A DNA stretch of 64,000 nt, taken from assembly GCF_006540085.1 (NCBI RefSeq), contig NZ_BJOG01000010.1, positions 1-64,000 of the forward strand, in the 5' to 3' direction. The stretch comes from Microbacterium oxydans. GTDB lineage: Bacteria; Actinomycetota; Actinomycetes; Actinomycetales; Microbacteriaceae. Position 1 is the stretch's first letter. Each line of letters starts with the position of its first letter. A model generated the notes under the pieces. It had not been told where the DNA came from, ran no database searches, and worked only from the letters and a program-made list of their open reading frames with translations. The position numbers and the translations under genes were made by a program. Positions 47,017-55,529 of this stretch are shown piece by piece.

Positions 47017-48006
47017 TCAGCGGATGGAGGGCAGCTTCTCCGCCCAGGTGATCGCGTCGCGGACCCCGTCGTCCACCGAGCGCTCGGCACGCCAGTCCAG
47101 CACCTCGGCCGCACGATCGACGATCGCGAACGCGCCGGCCTGATCGCCGGGACGCCGCGCGGTCTCGACGACGGCGAGAGCCTCACCCGTGACCCGCTCG
47201 AAGGCCGCCACCAGCTCGCGGACGGTCACGCCCTCCCCGGTGCCGATGTTGATCACCCGATAGGGGTCGTCCGCCGTCGCGACCTCGTCGAATCGCTCGA
47301 CGGCCGCCACGTGCGCGAGCGCGAGGTCCCAGACGTGGATGTAGTCTCGCAGCCCGGATCCGTCCCTGGTCGGCCAGTCGGTTCCGGTGATCGAGAAGGC
47401 CTCGGCGGCGGCATGGGACTGCATGATCTTCCCGAGAGCATGCGAAGGCAGAGGGTTCTGCAGCCCGGTGCGCATCTGCGGATCGGCGCCGATGGGGTTG
47501 AAGTAGCGGAGGGCGATCGCACGGAAGTCGCCGTTGGAGGCCGCATCCTCGAGGATCTGCTCGACCATCGCCTTCGTCGTGGCATAGGGACTCGAGGGAG
47601 CCAGCGGAGCGTCCTCATCGACCCCCGCACCGCTCTCCCCCTCGTAGACGGCAGCGGAAGAGCTGAACACGATGCGTGGGATCCCCGCGTCACGCAGATG
47701 CTGGAGCAGCACGATCGTCTTTCCCACGTTGGTCTCGTAGTAGCCGAGGGGATCCGTGACCGACTCGGGCACGACGATACGTGCAGCGCAGTGGATGACC
47801 GCATCGATGTCGGGGTGCTCGGCGAGCAGACGTTCCAGGACCACCTGGTCGGCGATGTCGCCCTCGTAGAACGCGCGACCCTCGCAGAAGGCTCGGAGCC
47901 CCTTGGAGAGGTCGTCGAGGATGACCACGTCGATGCCCGCCTCGATGCACGCGGTGGCGACCGTGGATCCGATGTATCCGGCGCCGCCGGTGATCAGTAC
48001 CTTCAT
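47017..48006 (-). CDS. galE: UDP-glucose 4-epimerase
   Basis: 329 residues, short-chain dehydrogenase fold. NAD-binding 'ITGGAGYIGS', catalytic Tyr and Lys in 'SPYATTKAMVEQ', and 'RYFNPIGADPQMRTG' are standard for GalE. It makes UDP-galactose, which Glf (encoded at 59960) converts to UDP-galactofuranose for the two galactofuranosyltransferases nearby. TAGACT seven bases before the ATG indicates leaderless expression. It diverges from the GlfT2-like gene. Confidence 0.93.
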   Translation of the reverse strand: MKVLITGGAGYIGSTVATACIEAGIDVVILDDLSKGLRAFCEGRAFYEGDIADQVVLERLLAEHPDIDAVIHCAARIVVPESVTDPLGYYETNVGKTIVLLQHLRDAGIPRIVFSSSAAVYEGESGAGVDEDAPLAPSSPYATTKAMVEQILEDAASNGDFRAIALRYFNPIGADPQMRTGLQNPLPSHALGKIMQSHAAAEAFSITGTDWPTRDGSGLRDYIHVWDLALAHVAAVERFDEVATADDPYRVINIGTGEGVTVRELVAAFERVTGEALAVVETARRPGDQAGAFAIVDRAAEVLDWRAERSVDDGVRDAITWAEKLPSIR

Positions 48007-48013
48007 CGCAGCC

Positions 48014-48019
48014 AGTCTA
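48014..48019 (-). promoter_or_regulatory. -10 box of galE, leaderless layout
   Basis: TAGACT on the minus strand seven bases before ATG 48006. Confidence 0.5.
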
Positions 48020-48157
48020 ACCGTCGCCCCTTCGCCACCGAGGTGAGCCTCTCCGCTGATCCGAAGGGAGCGGACGGTAGGCTACTCTCTGCTCGTCGAG
48101 TCCGGCCGCTGTCCCCACGACAACCGCCTGTGACACCAACATCGGAGAAACCAACCC

Positions 48158-50056
48158 GTGGCATACGTCCTGCAGAACGTCGTCTTCCCCGGTGGCGACG
48201 ACCCCGATGTGTTCCCCCTCTACGTGGACGCCGAGCATCGACCTGACACCGAGGACGAACGCGCGGCGCGTGCGGCGATCACACCGGTCGAGGGCATCCT
48301 CGACCGCTCCAGTGCGCGGGTCCCGGCGAAGAGCACGTGGTCTTTCAGCACCTATTTCAACGCCTTCCCCGCCGCATACTGGCGCCACTGGACGGGCGTG
48401 CGGGACGTGCGTCTCACCGTGCGCTCCACCGGATCGGGCACCGTGCTGCTGCATCGTTCGGATGCGCAGGGCGAGTCCCGCCGGATCGAGGCGCGCTCCG
48501 TCGTGGGAGACGCCACGACGACCTTCGATCTCGATCTCGGCCCCCACGACGACGGCGGCTGGATCTGGTTCGATGTCGTCGCGGATGAGGAGCCCGTCGT
48601 CCTGAACGGTGCGCGCTGGGAGACGGAGCACGAGCCGGTCCGAACCGGGAAGGCCTCACTCGGCATCACGACGTTCGACAAGCCGGATTACTGCATCGAA
48701 ACGCTGCGGACGCTGGCATCGTCCCCCGATGTGCTGTCGCTGGTCGACCGCATCTTCCTCGTCGACCAAGGCACCCGCTTGGTCGCCGAGGAGGATGGAT
48801 ACGAAGCCGTCTCCGCCCTCCTCGGCGACACGCTTCGCGTGATCCGGCAGGACAACCTCGGCGGATCCGGTGGATTCGCTCGGGCCATGCAGGAATCGCT
48901 CCTGCGTCCGGAGAGCGAGTTCGTGCAGCTGCTCGACGATGATGTCCGGCTCGAGCCTGAGGCCCTCCGTCGCTCGATCGTGTTCGCCCGCTTCACGACC
49001 GAGCCCACCATCGTCGGTGGCCACATGTTCGACCTGATGGCACGCTGCACCCTGCACGGCTGGGCTGAGGTCGTCGACGAGCCGGCCTTCGCCTGGGGCG
49101 ACACCAACCCGGAGCGGATGCCCCACGACTTCGCGACGGCGAGCCTGCGCGATTCCCCCTTCCTGCACGCGCGCACGGAGGCCGATTACAACGGGTGGTG
49201 GATGTGTCTCATCCCGCTCGAGGTGATCCGCGAAGTCGGACTCGCCCTACCGGCGTTCATCAAGTGGGACGACGCCGAGTTCTGTCTGCGCGCGGGCGAA
49301 GCCGGTTTCCGCACCGTGTCCCTTCCCGGCGTCGCCCTGTGGCACGTGTCGTGGGTGCACAAGGACGACATGATCGACTGGCAGGCGTACTTCCATGCCC
49401 GAAATCGGATCGTCGCCGCGCTCCTGCACTCGAACGCGCCCCGCAGCGGACGACTCCTGGTACACAGCCGTCGCGTCGACCTCAAACACCTCATGATGAT
49501 GCAGTACTACCCCGTGGCCCTTCGCGCGAAGGCACTTCGGGACGTCCTGGCCGGGCCGCGTCATCTGCGGGAGAGCCTCGCGACAGCGATGCCCGCAGCC
49601 CGGGCGATCGCGTCCGATTTCCCGGAGACGGTCGTGCACCACGACACGTCGAACCTCGGGCGCCCGCGGACGGGACGACGCCGGTACCTGCAGGAACCGA
49701 TGAGTCCGGAGGGGATGAAGCTGCGGTGGCTGACCCTCTCCACGCTGGTCTCGAACTGGTTTCACCGACCCGCTCCGGAGAACGTCGCGGCGCCCGAGAC
49801 GGAGTTCCGGAAGAAGGACGCCGTCTGGTGGCGGCTGGGAAGCGTCGACAGTGCGCTCGTCGAGACCGCGGATTCCGCCGGAAAGCTCCACTATGTCCGT
49901 GACAGGCGCACGCACCGCCGGATGCTCCGCGACTCCCTCCGGCTGCACGCCGAGCTGCGCCGCCGTTGGCCCGAACTGCAGAAGCACTATCGTGACGCGC
50001 TCCCCGAGCTCGTCTCCCCCACGTCCTGGCAGCAGATCCTCAAGGAGAAGGCATGA
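48158..50056 (+). CDS. Galactofuranosyltransferase, GlfT2-like (GT2)
   Basis: 632 residues, close to the 637 of mycobacterial GlfT2. An N-terminal beta-sandwich (about 1-165) is followed by a GT-A domain with 'IRQDNLGGSGGFARAM', the metal-binding 'LLDDDVRL', the base-bearing 'KWDDAEFCLR' and 'WHVSWVHKDD'. A helical C-terminal domain ends the chain. GlfT2 polymerises galactofuranose from UDP-Galf on a lipid carrier. GTG 48158 has GGAGA about eight bases upstream. ATGA overlap with the next glycosyltransferase. This lineage is not expected to make mycolyl-arabinogalactan, so the acceptor is probably a different glycan. Confidence 0.88.
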   Translation: MAYVLQNVVFPGGDDPDVFPLYVDAEHRPDTEDERAARAAITPVEGILDRSSARVPAKSTWSFSTYFNAFPAAYWRHWTGVRDVRLTVRSTGSGTVLLHRSDAQGESRRIEARSVVGDATTTFDLDLGPHDDGGWIWFDVVADEEPVVLNGARWETEHEPVRTGKASLGITTFDKPDYCIETLRTLASSPDVLSLVDRIFLVDQGTRLVAEEDGYEAVSALLGDTLRVIRQDNLGGSGGFARAMQESLLRPESEFVQLLDDDVRLEPEALRRSIVFARFTTEPTIVGGHMFDLMARCTLHGWAEVVDEPAFAWGDTNPERMPHDFATASLRDSPFLHARTEADYNGWWMCLIPLEVIREVGLALPAFIKWDDAEFCLRAGEAGFRTVSLPGVALWHVSWVHKDDMIDWQAYFHARNRIVAALLHSNAPRSGRLLVHSRRVDLKHLMMMQYYPVALRAKALRDVLAGPRHLRESLATAMPAARAIASDFPETVVHHDTSNLGRPRTGRRRYLQEPMSPEGMKLRWLTLSTLVSNWFHRPAPENVAAPETEFRKKDAVWWRLGSVDSALVETADSAGKLHYVRDRRTHRRMLRDSLRLHAELRRRWPELQKHYRDALPELVSPTSWQQILKEKA

Positions 50057-51015
50057 CCGCGGCACCCGCTGCATTCGACCCGACCACGGCGACGATCGTC
50101 ATCGTCACCTACAACCGCTCGCACCTTCTCACCGGACTGCTCACGAGCATCACCGCGATGGACCCGAAGCCTGGTCGTATCGTGATCATCGACAACGCCT
50201 CGGTGGACGACACCACGGACGTGGTCGAGTCGTTCCGCGACGGCATCGGGACCGAGATCGTGTACCGCCGTCTCGACACCAACACGGGCGGATCAGGCGG
50301 CTTCAGCGAGGGGATGCGCACCGCATACGACCTCGGCGCCGAATGGATCTGGATGATGGACGACGACGTCGAAGTCCTTCCGGACGGCCTGGCCAGGATG
50401 GGCTTCTGGACTCCGCGTTTCAAGAGCATCCAGGGGCGCCGGTACGACTACGACGGCAGCGAGTTCTACTGGCAGTACCGCATCGCCGAGCGCATGGGCA
50501 TCCCGATCCCGTTCGCACCGTCGGGTTTCGACACTTCCGGCTACAAGGAGATGAACAGCGGCTGCTTCGAGGGCATGTTCATCCACCGTTCCGTCGTCGC
50601 GCAGATCGGCCTGCCCGACCCTCGCTTCTTCATCTACTGGGACGACCAGATGTACGGCTGGCTCGCGTCTCGCAAGACGACCGCGGTGATCGTCGACGAG
50701 TTCGTGCTGCGCCGCACCCGCGAGATCAAGCAGTGGGACATGGGCATCCGGCACATGAACGCGTCGAGCAACGCCTACCGCTTCTACATCATGCGCAATC
50801 GCGCCTACATCAAGAACTACTACCGCGTGCACGGCGTCTACAACCCGGTGCTGTTCGGTCTGGGGACGGCGATGACCTTCGCGAAGGAGCTCATCCGACT
50901 GGTGTTCGTGGAGAGAACGGTCCGCGGCACCAGCAACCTGTTCCGAGGCCTGAGAGAAGGCGGCAGACTCGCCCGTGATCGGTCCTGGCAGCCGATGGCT
51001 CCGCTGGAAGGATGA
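50053..51015 (+). CDS. GT2 glycosyltransferase, GlfT1-like
   Basis: 320 residues. GT-A motifs: 'VIVTYNRSHLLTGLL', 'DTNTGGSGGFSEGM', 'WMMDDDVEVL' (metal), 'IYWDDQMYGWL'. It is close in size and motif layout to GlfT1 (304 residues), which adds the first galactofuranose residues in mycobacteria, and shares motifs with the preceding GlfT2-like enzyme. Translational coupling (ATGA) supports a joint pathway. The exact sugar donor is inferred from Glf and the neighbour. Confidence 0.85.
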   Translation: MTAAPAAFDPTTATIVIVTYNRSHLLTGLLTSITAMDPKPGRIVIIDNASVDDTTDVVESFRDGIGTEIVYRRLDTNTGGSGGFSEGMRTAYDLGAEWIWMMDDDVEVLPDGLARMGFWTPRFKSIQGRRYDYDGSEFYWQYRIAERMGIPIPFAPSGFDTSGYKEMNSGCFEGMFIHRSVVAQIGLPDPRFFIYWDDQMYGWLASRKTTAVIVDEFVLRRTREIKQWDMGIRHMNASSNAYRFYIMRNRAYIKNYYRVHGVYNPVLFGLGTAMTFAKELIRLVFVERTVRGTSNLFRGLREGGRLARDRSWQPMAPLEG

Positions 51016-51019
51016 GGGC

Positions 51020-51604
51020 ATGACCGACGAACCGCAGCCCGAGCTCCGTTGGGCTCCCATCGAACCCAAGCCCCGCAACCGCGGACGAGTCTGGTTGATC
51101 GTCGGACTCTCCGTCCTCGCCCTGCTCGTCGTCGCCGCGCTGCTGTTCTTCCTCCTCCCGAGAGGCGGGTCACCGGTGCCGGGTGCTTCGGCGTCTCCGA
51201 CGGCGACGACGACCCCGACGCCGACGCCGTCCGCGGTTCCGTCCGCCTCCCCCGTTCCCACGGCTCCGGTCGACACTCCCCCACCCGTGGAGGACCCGTC
51301 GCTTCCCGCGTTCCGCGACCGCGTCGGCGTGTGGCTGGAAGCCGCGTCGGTCGGGCTGGACATCGTCTCCGAAGGCGAGGGCGACCTCGAGCCCGTCCTG
51401 AATGCGATGCAGGAGGACGCGCAGCGCCTGGCAGAATCGCTGCCGCCGTCGTCGATCGCCGAGGACTGGAGCACGACGACGAGCGAGTACTCGAGCCGAC
51501 TGAACGCGCTGCGCTCCGCCGTGTCCTCCGGATCGAACGTCGGTCAGCCCGTCGACGCCGCACGCGTCAGCGTCGACCAGCTGCGCAGTCTCGCCGGCCT
51601 CTAG
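51020..51604 (+). CDS. Hypothetical single-pass membrane protein
   Basis: 194 residues. A cytoplasmic Pro/Arg-rich start is followed by one membrane helix ('VWLIVGLSVLALLVVAALLFFLL', about 24-46). A Ser/Thr/Pro linker then leads to a helical extracytoplasmic domain of about 100 residues. It starts four bases after the GlfT1-like stop with an AGGATGAGGG site, so it belongs to the same operon. No family recognised; an accessory role in the glycan machinery is only suggested by position. Confidence 0.7.
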   Translation: MTDEPQPELRWAPIEPKPRNRGRVWLIVGLSVLALLVVAALLFFLLPRGGSPVPGASASPTATTTPTPTPSAVPSASPVPTAPVDTPPPVEDPSLPAFRDRVGVWLEAASVGLDIVSEGEGDLEPVLNAMQEDAQRLAESLPPSSIAEDWSTTTSEYSSRLNALRSAVSSGSNVGQPVDAARVSVDQLRSLAGL

Positions 51605-51608
51605 CGTC

Positions 51609-51641
51609 CGAGTCGCCTGCGGCTATCGAGCGGGCGACTCG
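51609..51641. terminator. Bidirectional hairpin between convergent genes
   Basis: CGAGTCGCC (51609-51617) and GGCGACTCG (51633-51641), loop of 15 bases. It runs into the last codons of the coiled-coil gene on the minus strand. Confidence 0.55.
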
Positions 51642-51988
51642 AGACGGCGGAGACGCTCCTCATAGTGCGAAGCGAGCTCGAGCCGGATACGTGCCCTCTC
51701 GTGTTCGGCTCTCGCCCGCACGAGGTCGCTCTCCGGATCCTCGTTCGTGAGGTCGAGCTGATGACGCAGCCACTCGAAGCGCTGCTCCAACGCAGCGACC
51801 TGCGGGGCGATGCGATCGAACTCGGAGCGGATGTAGGAGAAGTCTGCTTGGTTGCCGGCCAAGCGAGCCTCGTAGTCGGCGCGGGCGCCCTCGAGGTTCG
51901 CGAAGGCCTCTTCGAGGCGTGCGTCCACTCTGGCATCAACGCGGCGCACGACGGCAGCGTCGATCCGTCGACGGATTCGGTTCAGCAT
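51623..51988 (-). CDS. Small coiled-coil hypothetical protein
   Basis: 121 residues, almost wholly charged helix: 'RRIDAAVVRRVDARVDARLEEAF', 'FDRIAPQVAALEQRFEWLRHQLDL', 'RAEHERARIRLELASHYEERL'. It has no membrane segment or signal peptide. Small coiled-coil proteins of this kind often lie in polysaccharide gene clusters. Whether it measures chain length or serves another purpose is unknown. GAGG five bases before ATG 51988. A separate unit from the GT29-like gene upstream by 46 bp on the same strand, or possibly co-transcribed with it. Confidence 0.65.
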   Translation of the reverse strand: MLNRIRRRIDAAVVRRVDARVDARLEEAFANLEGARADYEARLAGNQADFSYIRSEFDRIAPQVAALEQRFEWLRHQLDLTNEDPESDLVRARAEHERARIRLELASHYEERLRRLESPAR

Positions 51989-52034
51989 TCAGTCCTCAAT
52001 CATTCGGGTGATTGGTGATGGTCGGGTCTGGAGA

Positions 52035-52733
52035 TCAGCGGTGATAGGAGATACGCCCGGAGTCGATCCACTCGCGCAAGAGCATGGATTCGAGGTCGAT
52101 GCGGTGTTCGGCGCCGACAGCTGACGGGTCTCCGTAAGCGTGGTTCCAGGCGGTCTGATCCGGCGCATCCACGAAGGAGAAACCGGTGACGTCCATCTGG
52201 ACATCAGGGAACAGCCTGGTCGCGATCCAGAGCATCACCGTGCCCGTGGTCGCCCATTGGCCACCCTCGTGCGGGTCCACTCCCATCGCCTCGCCGAGCG
52301 GGAGGATCACCTCACGGTTCGGCATCGTCACGATGCCCAGGTCCGGCGGCCAGAAGTCGGGGGTCTTCGGGTTCTCCCACAGCAGACGCCCCGGTTCGAT
52401 CATGAGGTAGAGACGGTCGGTGTAGTCCGAGAAGAACCACGGGGTCGGTCGCACCCCACGGTTGAAGACCACGACGTCGACGCGCCTCCCGACGGTGGCC
52501 GGCCCGTCGATGTCATCCATGCGGAAGCCGTTGACGCGGATGACGAGGTCTGCGGAGTCGATCCGCTCCGCACGTTCCGGAGACTCGTCCAGAGGCTGAT
52601 TTCCCACCACCGCGACTCGGCGGATCCCCTCGGGGCGGCCGAACGACTCCACCAGCGGTCGAAGCCGGTCGTAGAAGGCTTCCTCGCCAGTCGTCGCACG
52701 CTCGTCCCCGACGAGCTCCGTCACACGCCCCAT
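52035..52733 (-). CDS. GT29 sialyltransferase-like glycosyltransferase, candidate pseudaminyl transferase
   Basis: 232 residues. Sialyltransferase motifs in order: L motif 'RVAVVGNQPLDES..IDSADLVIRVNGF' (39-70) with 'VGRRVDVVVFN' after it; S motif 'GQWATTGTVMLWIATRLFP' then 'MDVTGFSF' (159-187); motif III-like 'HAYGD' (198-202); VS motif H210-x4-E215. These are the CMP-sialic-acid binding and catalytic elements of family GT29. Adjacent genes build CMP-pseudaminic acid, a likely donor. No membrane anchor, so it acts in the cytoplasm. Start taken at ATG 52733 (TAAGCT box eight bases upstream); ATG 52766 in frame is possible. Acceptor unknown. Confidence 0.75.
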   Translation of the reverse strand: MGRVTELVGDERATTGEEAFYDRLRPLVESFGRPEGIRRVAVVGNQPLDESPERAERIDSADLVIRVNGFRMDDIDGPATVGRRVDVVVFNRGVRPTPWFFSDYTDRLYLMIEPGRLLWENPKTPDFWPPDLGIVTMPNREVILPLGEAMGVDPHEGGQWATTGTVMLWIATRLFPDVQMDVTGFSFVDAPDQTAWNHAYGDPSAVGAEHRIDLESMLLREWIDSGRISYHR

Positions 52734-52741
52734 AGACCCAC

Positions 52742-52747
52742 AGCTTA
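52742..52747 (-). promoter_or_regulatory. -10 box of the GT29-like gene
   Basis: TAAGCT on the minus strand eight bases before ATG 52733. It supports that start over the one at 52766. Confidence 0.4.
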
Positions 52748-52849
52748 GGGCAATATTCCGGCTCATCCGGAATTACGGTTCTGCAGTCCGCGGGCCGGAG
52801 CGCACCTCCCCGCGCAAGGCTGGTCGCGTCTTCGAGGAACTCCCCCGTC

Positions 52850-52855
52850 TAGAGT
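52850..52855 (+). promoter_or_regulatory. -10 box of pseI, leaderless layout
   Basis: TAGAGT seven bases before the GTG at 52863. Confidence 0.5.
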
Positions 52856-52862
52856 TGTCGGC

Positions 52863-53924
52863 GTGACTTCTGCGCAGACCATCGATCTCTCCTCGGCGAA
52901 GATCGGCACCGGTTCCCCCGTGTTCACGATCGCCGAGATGTCGGGCAACCACAACGGAGATCTCGAACGAGCGCTCGCGATCGTGGATGCCGTGGCCTCG
53001 ACCGGGGCGAACGCCCTCAAGATCCAGACCTACACCGCCGACACCCTCACGATCGACTCCGACCGCCCCGAGTTCCGCGTGAAGGGCGACCACGATCTCT
53101 GGGGTGGACGCAATCTGTACTCCCTGTACCAGGAGGCGCACACGCCGTGGGAGTGGCACGCGCCGATCTTCGAGCGCGCAGCGGCGCACGGCCTCATCCC
53201 CTTCTCCACACCGTTCGATCCGACTTCCGTCGAGTTCCTCGAAGGTCTCGGCGTCGAGCTCTATAAGACGGCGTCCGCAGAGATCGTCGACCTTCCCCTG
53301 CTCCGCGAGGTCGCTCGCACAGGCAAGCCCATGATCGTATCGACGGGTATGGCCACCCTCTCCGAGATCGACGCCGCGGTCACGGCCATCCGCGACTCCG
53401 GCAACACTCAGCTGGTGCTGCTCGCCTGCACCGCGGCCTACCCGGCCATCCCTGAAGAGGCGCGACTGGGCAACATCCGGACGCTGCGCGACGCCTTCGA
53501 CGTGCCCATCGGCCTCTCCGACCACACCCTCGGCATCGGGGTCGCCGTGGCGGCGGCGGCTCTCGGGGCCGTGGCGATCGAGAAGCATGTCACCCTCTAC
53601 CGGGGGGACGGAGGCGTGGACGCCGACTTCTCCCTGAGCCCAGCCGAGTTCGCCTCGCTGGTCAGCGCGTCGGAGCAGGCCCGGATCGCCGCAGGAAGCG
53701 GAACCGCCTTCGGTCCCACCCCGCAGGAGCAGACCGTCCTCGCACTCCGTCGGTCCCTGTATGTGACAGCGGATGTCCGCGCCGGCGACGTCATCAGCGC
53801 GGCGAACGTCCGCTCGATCCGCCCCGCCGGCGGTCTGGCACCGGAGGCCTACGGGCTGGTCGAAGGTCGCCGTTTCACTCGTGATGCGGACCGCGGCACC
53901 CCGCTGTCCTGGGATCTGCTCTAG
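52863..53924 (+). CDS. pseI: Pseudaminic acid synthase (NeuB family)
   Basis: 353 residues. Condenses a 2,4-diacetamido-2,4,6-trideoxy-hexose with phosphoenolpyruvate to form pseudaminic acid. NeuB TIM barrel (1-275): 'FTIAEMSGNHNGDLERALAIV', 'ALKIQTYTADTLTID', 'YKTASAEIVDLPLL', 'VSTGMATLSEID', 'LLACTAAYPAIPEE', 'GLSDHTLGIGVAVAAAALGA', 'EKHVTLYR'. A C-terminal SAF antifreeze-like domain follows (about 290-353). Closer to PseI than to NeuB by the 'TYTADTLTIDS' and 'SLYQEAHTPWEWH' segments. Its stop directly abuts the stop of the convergent pseGH gene. Confidence 0.93.
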   Translation: MTSAQTIDLSSAKIGTGSPVFTIAEMSGNHNGDLERALAIVDAVASTGANALKIQTYTADTLTIDSDRPEFRVKGDHDLWGGRNLYSLYQEAHTPWEWHAPIFERAAAHGLIPFSTPFDPTSVEFLEGLGVELYKTASAEIVDLPLLREVARTGKPMIVSTGMATLSEIDAAVTAIRDSGNTQLVLLACTAAYPAIPEEARLGNIRTLRDAFDVPIGLSDHTLGIGVAVAAAALGAVAIEKHVTLYRGDGGVDADFSLSPAEFASLVSASEQARIAAGSGTAFGPTPQEQTVLALRRSLYVTADVRAGDVISAANVRSIRPAGGLAPEAYGLVEGRRFTRDADRGTPLSWDLL

Positions 53925-55418
53925 TCAGCCAGCCGGCGAGAGACGCCACTTCGCGAACGTGGCGAAGCCGCCGGCGTCGGCGGGAAGGTGCGGCAGGTAT
54001 CCTGCCCGCTGGAACAGCTTCGAAGAGGCCGTGTTCGTGGTGTGGACGGTCGCGAGGAGGCGACTCGGCGCATCCACGATCAGGGCTTGTTCCGAGGCGG
54101 CGAGCACAGCACCGGCGAGACCACGTCCGCGCTGTTCCGGGGCCATCGTGATCGACGCCTCCCAGTCCGTCGGGGAACGCCGGTCCCACCGCGTCGAGGC
54201 CACCGGTCGTCCTTCCGACTCGATGACCAGGAGCCGGCGGTCCGGATCGGCGAGGGTGCGGTCGAGCCACGAGACGTGCGAATCCCATTCGAGAGCTTCG
54301 CTCGACCGGGAGTGCGCTCGAGTGGCTTCGTCGTTGCGCCAGTCGTAGAGCACCCTGGCGTCGTACCGCGTCGCCGGGCGCACGCTGATCGGAGGCGAGG
54401 GACGGGGCTTGTCGGGCCCTGCATCGACGAGTTGCTCCCAGGATGCGACGATCCGCCATGTCCCGAGCCCGTCGACCGTGTCCCGAAGCGCGGCTGACTG
54501 CGCCGCCAGCGCGTCGCCGTCATGCAGAAGAGCACCCAGCTCGACGACCCGTGCCCCCAGATCGGCATGGGGCGGAACACCGAGCCCCACCGCGAGCCCC
54601 CGCCTCACGACGTTCGCGTAGCCCGGACGCTGATTGTCGACAGCGCACAGGACGGCCATCGGAACGCCCATGCACGCGAAGTCCCACACGGACGTCCCGG
54701 CCGCCGTCACCGCGAGATCATGCTCGCGCGCCAGGGCAGGCAGATCATCGACGAATCCGCGCACCTGCATGTCATGGACAGATGCGGTGGCAGCCTCCCG
54801 CACCTCCTCCCGGCCGCGCGGATCGACCACCGTGACGCGAAGCGGCGCGGGCACACCGTCGAGCGCCCGCACGATGCGGGCCGTGAGTCCCCGGGGGTCG
54901 GAGCCGCCCATGACGACGAGCACGCGGGGCACTGCGCCTGGCCGGTGCGATGCGGCGCGCTGACGGAGCACCTGCTCGCGTACCACCGCGACATCGAGAC
55001 CGGCCAAAGGGTGGCGGGTGAGGTCAGGACGGGCGAACGTCGCCTCTGCTCCGAGGTTCGCGTCGATCGAGAGATCGGCCGCCCTCACGCCGTAGGGGCC
55101 GTCCTGCATGTTGCTCACCAGAGCCCCGAAGCCGCGAACGTCGGGCACGTCCGTGTACGCGTCGAGGTGCAGGACGTCCGCCTCTCCTGCCGCTGCGACC
55201 AGCGCTTCGGGAGACTCTGCCGCGCGGATGGACCGGACGGGCAGGTCGGGCTCGATGCGGTGCGCGGCGGCCGACCCGGCCTCGTCGATGTCGCCGATGA
55301 GCGACACCGACCATCCGCGTTTCCTGGCGACGGCGGCGATCGCGAGCGTGCGCATGAGGTGCCCCATGCCGTACTCGACCCCGGCATTGCAATGGAGGAG
55401 GGCCCCTCGTCGACTCAT
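53925..55418 (-). CDS. PseG-PseH fusion: UDP-sugar hydrolase plus N-acetyltransferase of pseudaminic acid synthesis
   Basis: 497 residues. The N-terminal part (1-335) is a PseG-type GT-B hydrolase that removes UDP from UDP-2,4-diacetamido-altrose. It shows 'GVEYGMGHLMRTLAIA' with the catalytic-type His20, 'LVVMGGSDPRG', 'DLAVTAAGTSVWDFACMGVPMAVL' and 'NQRPGYANVV'. The usual RxD before that glycine motif reads HCN here. The C-terminal part (about 345-497) is a PseH-like GNAT ('DARVLYDWRNDEATR', 'SITMAPEQRGRGLAGAVLAAS') that acetylates N4. The two steps are adjacent in the pathway. ATG 55418 has AAGGGCG upstream. It runs opposite to pseI and pseBCF. Confidence 0.9.
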   Translation of the reverse strand: MSRRGALLHCNAGVEYGMGHLMRTLAIAAVARKRGWSVSLIGDIDEAGSAAAHRIEPDLPVRSIRAAESPEALVAAAGEADVLHLDAYTDVPDVRGFGALVSNMQDGPYGVRAADLSIDANLGAEATFARPDLTRHPLAGLDVAVVREQVLRQRAASHRPGAVPRVLVVMGGSDPRGLTARIVRALDGVPAPLRVTVVDPRGREEVREAATASVHDMQVRGFVDDLPALAREHDLAVTAAGTSVWDFACMGVPMAVLCAVDNQRPGYANVVRRGLAVGLGVPPHADLGARVVELGALLHDGDALAAQSAALRDTVDGLGTWRIVASWEQLVDAGPDKPRPSPPISVRPATRYDARVLYDWRNDEATRAHSRSSEALEWDSHVSWLDRTLADPDRRLLVIESEGRPVASTRWDRRSPTDWEASITMAPEQRGRGLAGAVLAASEQALIVDAPSRLLATVHTTNTASSKLFQRAGYLPHLPADAGGFATFAKWRLSPAG

Positions 55419-55529
55419 CGTTCGCCCTTCATCACCGTCCGCGGGCACGCCCGTACCCACCCGATAGGATAGGCCGGGCGTGATTCAACCCGGGAATCCG
55501 CACCATTCCACGACGCTGAGGGAGACAGA

